A DNA stretch of 64,000 nucleotides from Cryoendolithus antarcticus. Taxonomy: Eukaryota > Ascomycota > Dothideomycetes > Cladosporiales > Cladosporiaceae. The notes under the pieces were generated by a model. It saw only the letters and a list, made by a program, of their open reading frames with translations. It did no database searches and was not told where the DNA came from. The first letter of the stretch is position 1. Each line of letters opens with the position of its first letter. The stretch spans positions 716,985-780,984 of the forward strand of contig NAJO01000023.1 of NCBI GenBank assembly GCA_002077065.1, written 5' to 3'. Position numbers and translations under genes: made by a program. Positions 1 to 11,486 of this stretch are shown piece by piece.

Positions 1-364
1 TGAGGACTAGCACAGTCCAGACGCATTGTACGGACCCGACGTTGACTAGCCATCTCAATCCAAAGCTCATCTGCCTTACTCGCCCGCGAGCGATACGTTC
101 TTGTACTTTCATATATTTGTGAAGCTAACAATAAGTCGCTATATCTCGCAGATTCCTTACATGTACGTACGAACTCCTGATAGTCCTTAGAACAATCCAG
201 CAAGCACCCTAACGTCCTGGACAAAGCGATAATGCGTGAGACATGGCTTTGGTTGCCTTCACAGACTGCAGGCGGACAGCGCAAGGTGATTGATCACACC
301 CACTCATGCATATCTGATAGGAAAGGTCTCCATCAACCGGCCCTCTCGACACCGCAGCGACGAC

Positions 365-2380
365 ATGGCTACCCAGACTCCCGCAAAAATCATCGGACTG
401 TATGGTCTACCTGGCATCGGTAAGACTACCCTGTTGAATCTGCTCAAGGAATTGCTACCTCACGATGCTTTCGCTTTTTGTGAAGGTTCCGAGATGGTCG
501 CCAATGCTGCTGGTGGCTCTCTCGATACCTTCAGAAATGCCGACGGCAACACGAACAATCTGTTCCGCACTCAAGCAATTGCCAACATCGCTAGCGAGTG
601 CACCGCGAGTGGCAAAACGGGCATCGTCACTGGGCACTACTCCTTCCTGAACGCCGGTGCAGAATCCCCGGGTGTCGTCTTCTCAGCAGCGGAAACTCGT
701 CACTACACCCACATCATCTATCTCTCTGCCAGTGGTGAGGAGATCGAGCAGCGGTGTAGAGATGACGCTCGTGCCCGGGTTCCTCTCGCGGCCGCAGAGA
801 TCAATCGCTGGGCTGCAAAGGAGGTCAAGGAACTGGAGCCTATTTGCTACCGTAATCGGATCTTGCTATCCGTTCTGCGTATCGAGCAGATGTCACCAAT
901 TAAGGTTGCCGAAGTGATTGCGTCGCTCATTCAGCGCTTCCATCTACAGTCGCCAGCACTCAACGAGCATTGCGTCACCACGGTCATGAACGAATTTCTC
1001 TCCAAGCAATCTGCCACTTTGCAAAGTGTGTTTATTTTTGACGGTGACAAGACCCTCCGCGACGAGGACACCACTGAGAGCTTCTGGCGTAACAAACCGA
1101 CGCCTTGAATGCCAGCAAAACTCCGCTGAACCCAGTATTTGACTTTGCCGGCTACTCTGACTGTGCATTACGGCAAGCGGCTCAGCTATACCGTGAGATT
1201 GGATCGAGTAGCTTCACTAAGTACTGTGCGGAGGTCACTTCAGAAACGCATGTCGTGCCCGAGCTTCGCAACATCATCGCCAGTGTCGAACAGCACGAGC
1301 ATACTGCAGTTTTCGTAGTGACATCCGGATTACGCAGAGTTTGGGAGGTCGTTTTGCGCGGGCTTGTGGAGAACATTGATATGATCGGGAACAATCCTTT
1401 CGATGAAGCCGGAAGTGAGTACGTGGTGACGCCCGCCACGAAAGCTGATGTCGTCGCGCAGCTTCAAGACCAGGGCCTAGAGGTCTGGGCGTTTGGAGAC
1501 AGCCCACTCGATCTGCCCATGCTGAAGAAGGGTGATCACCGTGTGGTCGTTGTGGGAAAGGCGGCGACAAGGAGCCGCAGTATAAAGAAAGAGCTTGCGT
1601 CCGCTATCGAGGACGGTTCTCTCCCTGGCATCGCGCGACTGCTTTCGTCGCCTCAGGATTGCAATATATGTCCATCACGTCTCAGCACCGCGATGCTGCC
1701 CAGCATACACAGCGCAGACATCACCAAAGTCTTACACGACTCGCCACCTCGCTTCCGGCTCTACCACGCTACCGATAAATCATTAAGCAAACTACTTCGT
1801 ACTCCAACGCGGATTGCAACCTACCAAGGCCCATCTCTACGCAAGGCACACGAGCAGATTGGTCGCTACCTTGCCACCGAGTACGTGTCCGAGGTGCTCG
1901 GCCTCAGCGAGTGCACTATGCAACGTACATGGGAAGTTGGACGTTGGTCATCGTCTGCAACACGAGGAACAGATCCTGATCGTACCCTTGATACGTGGGG
2001 GCGAGCCTATGGCTATGGGTGTCAGCAATGTTTTTTCAGAGGTGATGTTCTTGCAAGCCAAGAGTCCGGCAGATATGACACTCAAGCATCTTAATCAATG
2101 CAAAGCAGTCATCCTGCTCGCCTCTGTAGTCAACAGTGGCGCTTCAATCGCAGAGTTTGTAACGCACATCCGTGCTCGCCGTGTGTCGGTGCCGGTCGTG
2201 GTAGTGGCAGGCGTGGTACAGGCTGATGCAGTGCGTCCGGGAGGTTCCATTCGCAAGATGGCGCTCAAGAACGATATTGCTATTGTCGCACTGCAGTTGT
2301 CAGACAACAAGTACACGGGGAAGGAAGTCACTGATACAGGGGCACGGCTGTTCAACACGACAGCGCTTGAGTCGGAGTAG
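365..2380 (+). pseudogene. P-loop kinase / HAD phosphatase / uracil phosphoribosyltransferase fusion, two frame breaks
   Basis: The gene encodes a three-part fungal fusion usually annotated as a uracil phosphoribosyltransferase. Reading starts at the ATG at 365, followed by a Walker A motif (GLPGIGKTT), then a HAD motif (FIFDGDKTL) near 1036-1062. The frame is lost around 1090-1100. The HAD domain resumes in another frame (VVTSGLRRVWE, FGDSPLDLPML). A second break near 1918-1925 returns to the first frame for the C-terminal phosphoribosyltransferase domain (LIVPLIRGGEPMAMG, SVVNSGAS, LSDNKYTG). No intron fits either break: the candidate donor/acceptor pairs are too close together or would remove conserved residues. 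Family proteins read through both points in one frame. Either the gene is decaying or the assembly has two single-base errors. Domain identity is confident; activity is doubtful. Confidence 0.75.
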
Positions 2381-2428
2381 TATTGAGGTCGTGCCGCAGA
2401 CAGCCATATCATAGACTGAATACTCGTA

Positions 2429-4594
2429 CTACAAAGTGTACACAAACTCCGGGTTCTCCCTGTCAGTAAGATCCAAGAACTCTTGGTTTTCCAATTTGAC
2501 GTAGCCGGGCTGTGCTCGCAGCGTTGCCTTTTGGCTGTTCTGCCTCCGACAGTACCAGTAAATGAAGAACATGTCAACGAGACACACCGCCCAGCAAGCA
2601 ATTATTGTAATTTCCGCCGGAACGTAGCGTGGTGCATCCTTGGGTCGGAAGACCTGGAGAACGTGAGTAAGGTCGGTAAGCAAAGCGCGGGAAACAAATA
2701 TACCTGAGGTCCAATTATGTTCCCAATGCAGTATCCAATGAGGTACAGTGCAGCCACCGTAGTCTTCTTCGTATACCCAGCCACATTGCTTGCAATCAGG
2801 GACAGGAAGGCCACGAAGGGTGTTGGAGAGGCTTGAGTGAGATAGTAACCGGCCAGTCTACCGCTGTTGCTCTTGAGCGGCAGACCGACGATAAGAGCCA
2901 TACCCAAGATGGCGATTACCAGGCCAGAAGTAGCTATAAGAATGCGGTTCTTGTAGCGATCACCGAGGTAGCCGCAGACTACGAGGGCGACGACTTCGAC
3001 GATGCCGCCTGGTGTGCCGTAGAGGAGGGACTGCTCGGAAGTGTAGCCGAAGGACGTGATCAGCTGGGAGAAGAAGTTCGATATTCCACCATTAGGGATG
3101 TCGGCAACAAGGGCGTAGAATACGAAAGCCCAAGTCAATGGATCGATAAGTGCTTCTCGTAGCTGATACATCTTGAAGTGTTTGTTCCCTTTGGTCACGT
3201 GATCATCAGTAGATGTTGTATCTAGTCCGAGGCCTATGAAGTACTTACCGATGCCCTGCTGGTTGATGCGTACACGCTCAATTGCGAGTATGCGGTCGCC
3301 CTTGCTCAGCCATCGAGCGTTCAGCTGACTGTCCGGAACAACAAACAAGAAGATCACCCCGATGGTTGAGGTCAGCAGACCAATGAAGAGGAAGACTGAC
3401 CCGGCGTCAGTATCGTACCGAAGTTGCGCAAGTCGGACATGACTTACCGATCTTCCAGCCAGCGAGCGATGCTGGATGCTGCGTGGTGCCTTTGCTGATG
3501 GCATACGCGACGAGGCCGCCGAAGATCTGTGCCCAGCCATTGAATGAGAACCAAATGCCTACGCGAGTACCTTGCTCTGCTTTGGTGTACCATTCTGTAC
3601 TCGGATGTCAGTATCGCATACATGAGCTCCTCGCTCCGGACACAGCATTGGAGATACTGGGAGAAGTCAGTCGAGATCGTCTAAGTGTGTGTTCCGAGGC
3701 ACTCACCTAACGAGATGTGAGTAGTGCGAAGCCAGGCGTAACAGCAGCCTATAATCGTCAGTCACGAGTCAATTGAGGACTGGGATGTCAGCTTACCTCG
3801 AACACGCCCAGGAAGAAGCGCACAGCAACAGCACCAGCGAAGTTGCTGACTGCAGCAAAGCATGCAAGCGTAGCGCCCCACATAATCACGTTGAAAGAGC
3901 TGTACTTGCCCAAAGGCAGGCGTTGCAGCAGTCGATTTGTTGGGTACTCCCACTGTATAAAAATGTCAGCAACGAACGCGTAGCAGATCGACAGCAAATG
4001 CAGGGTCTTCATACTGCTATGTAACCGAAGTAGAACATAGAGCCGAGCCTGTTATCGCGGAACGAGTCAGCGGTCGTCACAATACACTTGGATCAGATAC
4101 TGCGCTCTTACCATTGGTAATTGTCACCCACGAGGCCAATGTCCTTCTTGATGCCCATGACGGATGCGTAGGATCTAAAGTAACGTTGGTAAGCATGGTA
4201 AGGTTTCTAAATTGGGTATTTTCACGGACTTACATGCTAGTCTTGTCCAGATAGTTCAAGCCATAGACCACACACATGATCTACCAAAGTCCGAGTCAGC
4301 CTCAACCTCCCCGACCTGCTACGTCAGCTCCCCGTAGTGCGCTGAAGAACTACTCACAGGCATCAAGTTCCAGTCAATCTTCCTCAGCAGTCGTTTGTTC
4401 GTGGCCTCATCGAGCTGTAGCACCTGCCCGTCGTGACTAGCAAAGGCCTTCAGCGCCTCGTCGGCATCGTGAGAGTGCTTCAAGATATCTTCCGGGACGC
4501 TGCCACGACGAATAGCATCTGCAAGAGGAGATGGCAACGCCTTTTCGACTTCAGGGTCAATTGAACGTTTCTCGGCGTCTGGTGAGTCGGCCAT
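2429..4594 (-). CDS. MFS permease of the DAL5 / allantoate (anion:cation symporter) family
   Basis: Ten exons can be joined in frame: 4358-4594, 4234-4280, 4112-4174, 4015-4048, 3797-3952, 3712-3748, 3448-3594, 3249-3395, 2704-3188 and 2429-2653, giving 525 residues. The joined protein has DAL5-family landmarks: NYLDKTS in the first membrane helix, DNYQWLGSMFYFGYIAWEYP, SQWYTKAEQGTRVGIWF, a long central loop, FRPKDAPRYVPAEI and the acidic tail ending FVYTL. Members carry allantoate, ureidosuccinate, vitamins or other organic anions into the cell, so the substrate is not fixed by sequence alone. The neighbouring allantoicase gene makes allantoate the best guess. Two exons are under 40 nt and one donor is GTTAGG. 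The upstream region contains GATA-factor sites. It converges on the fusion gene to its left with only 48 bp between stops. Confidence 0.9.
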
Positions 4595-4611
4595 GATAAC
4601 CACGCGTCAAA

Positions 4612-5161
4612 TGATAAGCTTGAATGAGTATCGGAGATTCAGTTGGACGAGCGAAGTCAAGCAGACAGCAAGGAGATTAGAAGTAACGCTGTTACGAGGA
4701 ATACTTCTCGTGAGTAGAGATGGAGTGGAAAACAAATACAGCAATACTATACTGTCAAGCTTCAACCTTATGACGGCGAGGCTTCCGCATCATGTCGCCC
4801 ACATCACAATCATACGCGATTGATCTGAGCTGGGGTCCAGATAGGGCAGCTCGAACGGTGACGAACGGGTGAGGTTGACGCGATAAGTGCGGAGTCGTGC
4901 TGGTTGCATTGCATCGGTGTAACTTCGATGCGGTGCCGGGCTTGGCGTGGGAGCTTCACGCGGAAGGGGGAATGGGCGCGCTGTGTTGTGGGAGGATCGA
5001 AGGGATTTAAGGTCGGAATAGACATGGATGGGATGAGGCACAATTGTGCAGAGATGTTCGTGGAATTGATTGCACTGGGAAGTGAAGGGCGGTACAGAGC
5101 GAGTGCAGGCACTTGCTCGGTGAAGTAGCCAAGACTGCAAGATCTCACGGCACGCTTATCA
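4612..5161. promoter_or_regulatory. GATA-factor (AreA/NIT2-type) sites upstream of the permease
   Basis: The 693 bp between the permease start (4594) and the allantoicase stop (5288) has no credible gene. It contains three HGATAR-type matches: TGATAA at 4612-4617, CGATAA at 4881-4886 and TTATCA (the reverse of TGATAA) at 5156-5161. AreA/NIT2 regulators bind such sites when preferred nitrogen is scarce, and allantoin pathway genes are classic targets. The motifs are seen directly; their use is inferred, because six-base sites also occur by chance. Confidence 0.4.
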
Positions 5162-5287
5162 AAAGCCGAAACAAATGCCTTGGATCGATCGATGCTGGGC
5201 GTTTATATGTCTGTATGATACGCATCTGCCATGCACAGCCCGAGGGCGCCTCAAGTCAGCGCCAACAACGGCCTGCTATCGAGAAGG

Positions 5288-6453
5288 CTAACCCTGCCGG
5301 CCGAACACCCTGATCCTCTTCACGCCTCCATCAGGTATAATGACCATCTTCACAAAGCCATACTTCTCCCCTCCACTCTTCAGCAGCTCTCCCTCGTATT
5401 CATGCTCCTTGTCCGGGCCGGTCTTTTGCGGTGCCAAGATCTCCACCCACCTCTCACTCCCGCCCTCCGGCAAGCCCCCTTCAGCAGTGGCGGCGAAGAC
5501 CTGTACCTTCTGTGGGAAGTTGCCTCGAAAGTGCGCAGTATCCACCACTACCTTCTCAATAATCCCAGCCGTCCCAAGTTTGATGACCACCCAATCCACA
5601 TGCTCCCCTCTCGAGCGCTTCGTCTCCCAACCATCGCCCATGTCGACGCCCCGACCAGGGAGGAGTAAGTTGTCTTTCGTGCCGAAGTGCTGGTCTGAGC
5701 AACTGACAGCCACGCCGCCGTTGACTGTAGCTGCCAGGTCGAAGACTGTAGAGAGCTCCTGGGGAAGGACAGGGACAACGGAGCCATACAGGCGGAATCG
5801 CGCAATGCCGCCGTCGGGGAACATTTGTAGGCGAACGTGGGTGTATGCCTTTTGCCTTGCGCTCTCGGGTAGTAGCCAGCCATGGCGTTGGCTAGGGCCG
5901 CATTCTTGCTTCTCCAGAATTGCTTCCCATCCTGCGAAGTCCTTCTTGCCTGCTTCCTTTTCTTTCGCCTCGTCCGTCACGAAGCAGCCCTGTACGCCTA
6001 CCTCTGGCGCCTGGTTTCCGCTGAAGCCGAATGTGTCCACTTCAATGCCCTTCACCTTCCCTGAAGCCACGCCTAGCTTTATGACTACCCAGTCGAACTC
6101 TTCCGGGTTATGCCGCCGTGCCTCCCAGCCATCGTACCAGGCGCCGGCGAATGTGAAGACGCCGAGTTTCCGTACTGGTGGTTTGGGGTTAGTGAGGTTC
6201 GAAGCTTCGGCGAACCATTCGTCGGAGAAGGAGAGGATGCGAGAGGAGAGTGCGGAGGATATGAGGTCTGTACTCATGCTGTCAGCAAAACACCAGGCTG
6301 CATGCGTCACGGGAAGCGCGGCATACCTATACTGTCTGATTTGAATGTTTTGTCGATCTCGTCAGCGGGCACAAAGGTGACCTTGTCGTCGGACTTGGTC
6401 TTCGCGGTGGTGAGATGCTCAACCGCTCCCGAAGTGAGTGCTTGGATTTCCAT
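5288..6453 (-). CDS. DAL2: Allantoicase
   Basis: Two exons, 6327-6453 and 5288-6267, join across a 59 nt intron in phase 1 and give 368 residues, close to the usual fungal size. Allantoicase hydrolyses allantoate to ureidoglycolate and urea in purine breakdown. The protein shows the two homologous jelly-roll repeats of the family: each has a GDGWETKR / YDGWEARRH-type segment followed by (D/E)(H/F)DWVVIKLG, then a GNxP motif and a (F/I)PDGG motif. The conserved repeat pairs are intact, so the enzyme should be functional. It lies directly upstream of, and on the same strand as, a DAL5-type permease. A CGATAA site sits at 6543-6548 in its own upstream region. I see no targeting signal, which fits a cytosolic or peroxisome-adjacent enzyme. 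Confidence 0.96.
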
Positions 6454-6734
6454 GCTGATGTGATTGTATTAGCTATGCTATGCAACGTACTGTACTGCTG
6501 AATTGGTCACCTTATGTCGACGCGGGCACTGGAAAGTCCAGCCGATAACGCAATGTGGGGCCTGCTACACGCGGAGCTGGCCGATGCGCCGTGCAGCAGT
6601 CTTTTGGTCGTGAATAACGGACTGTGGCGGGCTGCATATGCTTCGTGAAGTTGATGCAATCATTGAGACTGCCATTCATGGTCCATTCATGGGTGTTGTT
6701 CGATTGCGGTCATCTCGTCGTCATTCTGACCGCC

Positions 6735-9194
6735 TCATGAGCTATCACTCCATCTCGCATTTTCGTATACGGACCCATTACCATTCCCAGGATCGAGCTT
6801 GCTCAAGATCTCGGGAGGCACAGATGGCACGTAGTGTCTCTCCCTCTCCCTGTTCATACCACCAAAGCCAGCGCCATAGCTCACTAGCATGTCTGTCGAT
6901 GTCGGAAGATGAAAAGGCAGCAAGAGTGCCGGGTTCAGCAAGTTCGTTTCAGGCACGACGTCGTCGTCTGCATCGCCGAAAGCACCATCGCCGCCACCAG
7001 GCGACATGGGCGTCGGCGGTGCAGTGCCATTCTTCGTCGGCGAGGCCGGCGGATCGGCCGGTGTCTTCGAGCGAGTCCTGACTTCCTGGACGTGTCTAAG
7101 CGTCGGTCGTGACAATGTCTTCTCGCCGACTTCTGCGCGGTAGTGCTTAACAGCGTGCAGAAGCTGCTTAGTAGACAGATTCGGCAGCTGCTGAAGTGTC
7201 GCTTCCATAGCGTCCTTGTCCTCGCCAATACTCGAGAAGCACTGCAGCCACTGAAGCAGCTGCACTACCGGCGCGAGATGGCGTCTGGCTGCATCAACTG
7301 TGCTTTCGCTCACGGGTGATGTATTGTCGTCATGAGAGAGTTCAGGCTGCCGATTATTAGTCCGCGCCCAGTCTTCGAGCATCGAGATATTCATCCGGAT
7401 CTGCATCGCTTTTGTACGAGCCAAATATCGCTTGTTGCTCATGATGCGGTTGAAGATCTCGGCCCCAAGCCAGTAGTGCAACTGCGACAAGATCTGCGCG
7501 GTAATCACCGAGTGCACGTCGTACAAGTCCAAAACAAAGAGTGTTGAGCTGAGCAGACTAGTGATGTTTCGTGGGCTGATCTGAGCCTTCTTCTTCGGAC
7601 TCGGTGGTCTAAAGCTCTTCTGTACAGGCTCAGGCTTGACTTTCGTCTTCGATCGCAAGAACCTCCACTCGTTCTGGAACTGGATCTCCTCGAAGCCTGG
7701 GATGGTCTCATGATCGAGGATCGCGGTATCGAGGACTTTGTCCATACGCCTCTCTGCGTCTCTGATGATCAAGATATAGATCTCATGGATCAGCTCGGCC
7801 ATCTGCGCTTGGAATTGGGTTGTCTCCTGGGTCAGGCCGGTGTCTTTCTTTAGGTAGTACAACAGCAGCGTAGCGTTCGAGATCCAGAAAGCAAGGATCG
7901 TCATGTCCCACTGATACTTGTCGACGACTGCGTAGATCTTCTCTTGTGCTGAGACGAGCCAATCGGCTAGCAACTCTCGATTTGCGTGATAGAAGGCATA
8001 CCTCGCACCCAAGAAGATGAGATTGGCAGGCACTGGCTTCTGACTGGCAGATCTCTGCGGTGTCATGTTCGTCACAACAACATTCAGTATTCGCTCAATG
8101 TCGCTCTCCATGAACACAAACATCTGATCGTTCAGACATCGATCCCATACGAAGTCTTGTCCTTCTTCCTCATGATCGTGCTCTTCAGGAGGCTCATTCA
8201 GTCCAAGATTGCCCAGATCAACCTCGAGGTTCATCGCACTCTCCATCATCATCCGTCTCCTCATTTCGTTGTCCGCCATCTCCTCCTCGTACCGGTCTTG
8301 GGAGAGTCCGGCCACGTAGAAATCGTCGGTCACGCCAGCGTTCCCGATGCTGTAGCCATTGTGCTGCAGAAACTCAGCTATATCGCTGTTCGGCGGTACG
8401 AAGTCCAGTGCTGTTCGACCACTTGACGACTTCGCGTCAGTCGATGCACCGTGATCCAGTAGTGTCTTTGCGATGTCCTTGTGGCTGTTTGTCATGGACC
8501 ACATCAGCGCTGTCCATGAGTTCTTGTCTTGCTTGTCAACAGCTGCCCCAGCGTTCAGCAATGCCAGCACAACATCCCTGTGACCAAAACAGCTCGCATA
8601 CACCAGTGGCGGGGTCCCCTCAGCGTCCACCGCATTGATGTCGATCAAAGCTGCCGCTTCACCGCGAGTGAGACGTTGTACTCGCGCTGCATCGCCATTG
8701 CTAGCAGCCATGAAGAGGAAGTCCTGTAGTGCAGCTGTCTTCTGGTCACGCGACAGCTTCTTATCTTGTACGACATCGTCTTCGGCGGTCTCGGAGGCAT
8801 CGCTGTCGTCAGCTTTAGTTTGCTTGGAGGCAAGCATTTGAGCTATGCGTGCTTCGTCATTGCCACCAAAAGTGCCCTCGTCATCCGGTTCGTGGAGGGA
8901 GAGGTTGAAGTTGATGGGAGTAGCTAAGGGTGGCGCGGTGAGGAATTGGGATTGGCCTGCCATTGACAATGCTCAGCTGTGATGTTGACAATACTAGTGC
9001 TGCTTCATCTCACCCTGCCATGCATCGTAGTACTCGGTCTCTTGTCCGTAGCTTGGGACATTCCTGCGGTCGTCCAGTGATCGAGGAAGATCCGCGGGTA
9101 GTTCGCGTGGTTTCGCCGATGTCTGCTGCTCGTCTTCTGACGGGTTATCGTGGATTGAAGCGTTGTCTGCCGGCTCTTCCGCTGGATCCGCCAT
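6735..9194 (-). CDS. Ankyrin repeat and DIL (dilute) domain protein
   Basis: Two exons, 9014-9194 and 6735-8956, join over a 57 nt intron (phase 1) to give 800 residues. An ATG also exists at 8963, but using it would discard an acidic N-terminal exon (starting MADPAEEPAD) that splices cleanly into GQSQFLTAPP. After the N-terminus come about three ankyrin repeats (GTPPLVYASCFGHRDVV, SWTALMWSMTNSHKDIA, GRTALDF). A long helical DIL region follows (WDRCLNDQMFVFMESDIERIL ... SQLHYWLGAEIFNRIM), as in the cargo-binding tail of class V myosins and afadin. The C-terminal tail is disordered and rich in proline and glycine. DIL proteins of this kind are conserved in fungi and are thought to act in trafficking or polarity; the exact role is not known from sequence. 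Confidence 0.88.
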
Positions 9195-9860
9195 GTTGTG
9201 TTGCTCGTATCATGAACGTATGCGGGAAGCAAGTCATGGCAGCTGTGTCCACTGAGCTGCGTTTCAAGTCGCTCGGGTCATGGCTGCCGCAGACTTGTGC
9301 AAGGCGGATCGCAGTCTGCCAACGTCGTCAGCAAATCAAAGGATAGAAGCCATGTGCGGATATGTTCGTCGAGCAATCGTTCAGAATGGCAATGGTCTCC
9401 ACATGCCTTGCGGACCTGCAGCTGTGCACGTTCGTCGGCACCCCACAGTCGATCGCGCTACAGTCGTCTATAGGGCTACGAGGCCGGCATCGCGACGACG
9501 ACGGTCATGCCTGTCTCCGAACGGGTCAGACAGCTGGCACTCGTACTAGTGGGACTGAAGCATACTTCAAGTCTCATCCGTATTGCATATGTACATGTAT
9601 ATGGCATTGATTTTCCAAGGTGCTGGTCGGCGATATTCGAAGGGTAGCTCCGACCCGTACTGAGCCGCGAGGTCAAGGTGCACTTGAACCTTCCAGCAGA
9701 TAATCTGAACGCAATTAAGCCGCATCACTGCTGCGAATGCGACGTGAGATGGCGAAGACTTTGCCGGATGCGACGGACGCCCTCTTGATAGCCTGACCGA
9801 ACCGCGAACACTGTCAGCATTGAGATCTTGTCTGTGACAGCGCGCCTGAAACAGCCCACT
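9195..9860. other. Divergent intergenic region
   Basis: This 666 bp stretch separates the ankyrin-DIL gene from the histidine-kinase fragment, which are transcribed away from each other. It must hold both promoters. I see no coding signal, RNA gene or repeat in it. Confidence 0.5.
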
Positions 9861-11486
9861 ATGGACGAGCGCACCGCGAGGAAGCAGCAGCCCAAGCAGA
9901 TTGCCCCCGAGCGAGTGGCTCGCATGTTTGAGCGACTTCGCGATGGCGTGCCCGATTACGACTTCGACGAGAGCTTCAGTCCCTTCCACTCATCCTACGA
10001 CAACTGGCACTATATCGGGAGGTCGAAACCTTTGAAAGAGAAGCCTGCAGCCATTGTCCCTGGCCTGGCCCAGGGTACAGACGGCTCGAGACCGTACAGC
10101 TTGAGGACAAAGTCTGACTACTCGGCCAGCGACGATGCAAGCATCTCGACGGTGACTTCACCAGCGGGCGATTACCCAAAGCAGCGGTGGGTGGTGGCAC
10201 GAGTGTCGAAGCATACACTACGACTGGAGAGGGAGTACAAGCAAGCCCTGTCGCTTAGGAAGCTGTCAGACGATGACAACATACACTTCGTCAAGCCATT
10301 GAGCTTCCATCGGCTGCCGCCAAAGCAAACTGGCGACAAAGCCTTAGCTGTCAGTATGGTCGAGGCGCCAGGACGCGACTACCTGAAAGATCTTGTCATA
10401 ATGGGTCCTAACAACTACCGAGCTTCTGGCGAAGCGTGGATGCAAGAAGGCCAAGCACCTGTGCCGCTCTTGACATTTCTGAATTTCGCCATTGGCGCAA
10501 GCGAGTGCTGTGAGATCTTGCATCACGCCCATGGTCAAGTACACGGAGAGATACGTAGCGATGCCTTTCACTACAACCGTGAAACGAACGTTGTCAAGCT
10601 CATCAATTTCGGCTCAGGAGCTCGAAGCTTCGAACATGGCTTGACTTCCGCAGGGTGGTCGAGCCTTACAGCCGAACGTGGAGTCGAGCACAAGCTACAA
10701 TTTATTGCACCCGAACAGACTGGCCGCTTACCAGCAGAACCAGACTCACGCACAGATATCTACTCCCTTGGAATCATCTTCTGGACGATGCTGACGGGGC
10801 GCCCTGCCTTCGCTGGCTCGACACCACTCGAGATCATGCAGAACGTCCTCTCCCGACGCATCCCTCCTGCTACCAGCATCCGCTCCGACGTACCGGACGC
10901 CATCTCCTCAGTCATCCAAAAGATGACCCACAAGTCCATCGAGGATCGCTACAACAGCGCCTCAGGCGTCAAGCACGATTTGGTGAGTCTGAAGAAGATC
11001 CTCACAGATGGCGACACCGAGGCTTTGAGCAACTTCAAAGTCGCCACGCATGATGTGTCGAGCTTCTTCAAGCTCCCTTCGCATCTCGTAGGACGCTCAG
11101 AGCAACGGCAAACAATCATCGATGTCATTGAGGGCGCTGCACGGCGATTCACAAGATCTCAGCCACTGTCGAAGAAAGGACTAATGTCACTGAACTCCGG
11201 CGCTGCGTCTCTAACATCCTCAGATCGATTAGAGTCTACACTGCTAGATGACGTGATCAGTGACAGCACGTCTTCGGGTACTGGAAACCGGCTCTCAAGG
11301 CTGAATTCGATCTCGGAGATTGCGCCGGTGACGTCGAGGACACACGATGGAATGATTGCCGAAGGCAATGCTGTTGGAGGTCATTTCGGCAGGCAGGGAT
11401 TCGGGAGTACGGAAAGTGGGCTCTCGTCGGCGCAGAGCGGCATGTCGCAATTGTCCATGGCGAGGGAGAACGGCCACAGGCCTTGA
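9861..11486 (+). CDS. N-terminal kinase-like part of a group X hybrid histidine kinase, truncated
   Basis: The open frame from the ATG at 9861 gives 541 residues. It matches the start of fungal group X hybrid histidine kinases (Mak2/Mak3/Phk type): PERVARMFERLRDGVPDYD, SYDNWHYIGR, and an atypical kinase domain with HGEIRSDAF where HRD is expected, NFGSG in place of DFG, then FIAPEQTGR and DIYSLGIIFW. In the family this is followed by an AAA-type ATPase, a GAF domain, the histidine kinase core and a receiver, totalling over 2000 residues. Here only the opening of the ATPase segment (LVGRSEQRQTI) remains, then a serine-rich tail and a stop. The 894 bp downstream holds none of the missing domains. 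It cannot act as a sensor kinase; it may be a relic or a stand-alone pseudokinase. Confidence 0.8.
   Translation: MDERTARKQQPKQIAPERVARMFERLRDGVPDYDFDESFSPFHSSYDNWHYIGRSKPLKEKPAAIVPGLAQGTDGSRPYSLRTKSDYSASDDASISTVTSPAGDYPKQRWVVARVSKHTLRLEREYKQALSLRKLSDDDNIHFVKPLSFHRLPPKQTGDKALAVSMVEAPGRDYLKDLVIMGPNNYRASGEAWMQEGQAPVPLLTFLNFAIGASECCEILHHAHGQVHGEIRSDAFHYNRETNVVKLINFGSGARSFEHGLTSAGWSSLTAERGVEHKLQFIAPEQTGRLPAEPDSRTDIYSLGIIFWTMLTGRPAFAGSTPLEIMQNVLSRRIPPATSIRSDVPDAISSVIQKMTHKSIEDRYNSASGVKHDLVSLKKILTDGDTEALSNFKVATHDVSSFFKLPSHLVGRSEQRQTIIDVIEGAARRFTRSQPLSKKGLMSLNSGAASLTSSDRLESTLLDDVISDSTSSGTGNRLSRLNSISEIAPVTSRTHDGMIAEGNAVGGHFGRQGFGSTESGLSSAQSGMSQLSMARENGHRP

Noticed and set aside
5340..6344. Long plus-strand open frame of 334 codons
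   Set aside because: It is antisense to allantoicase, whose frame is fully conserved; the opposite frame is a by-product of codon bias.
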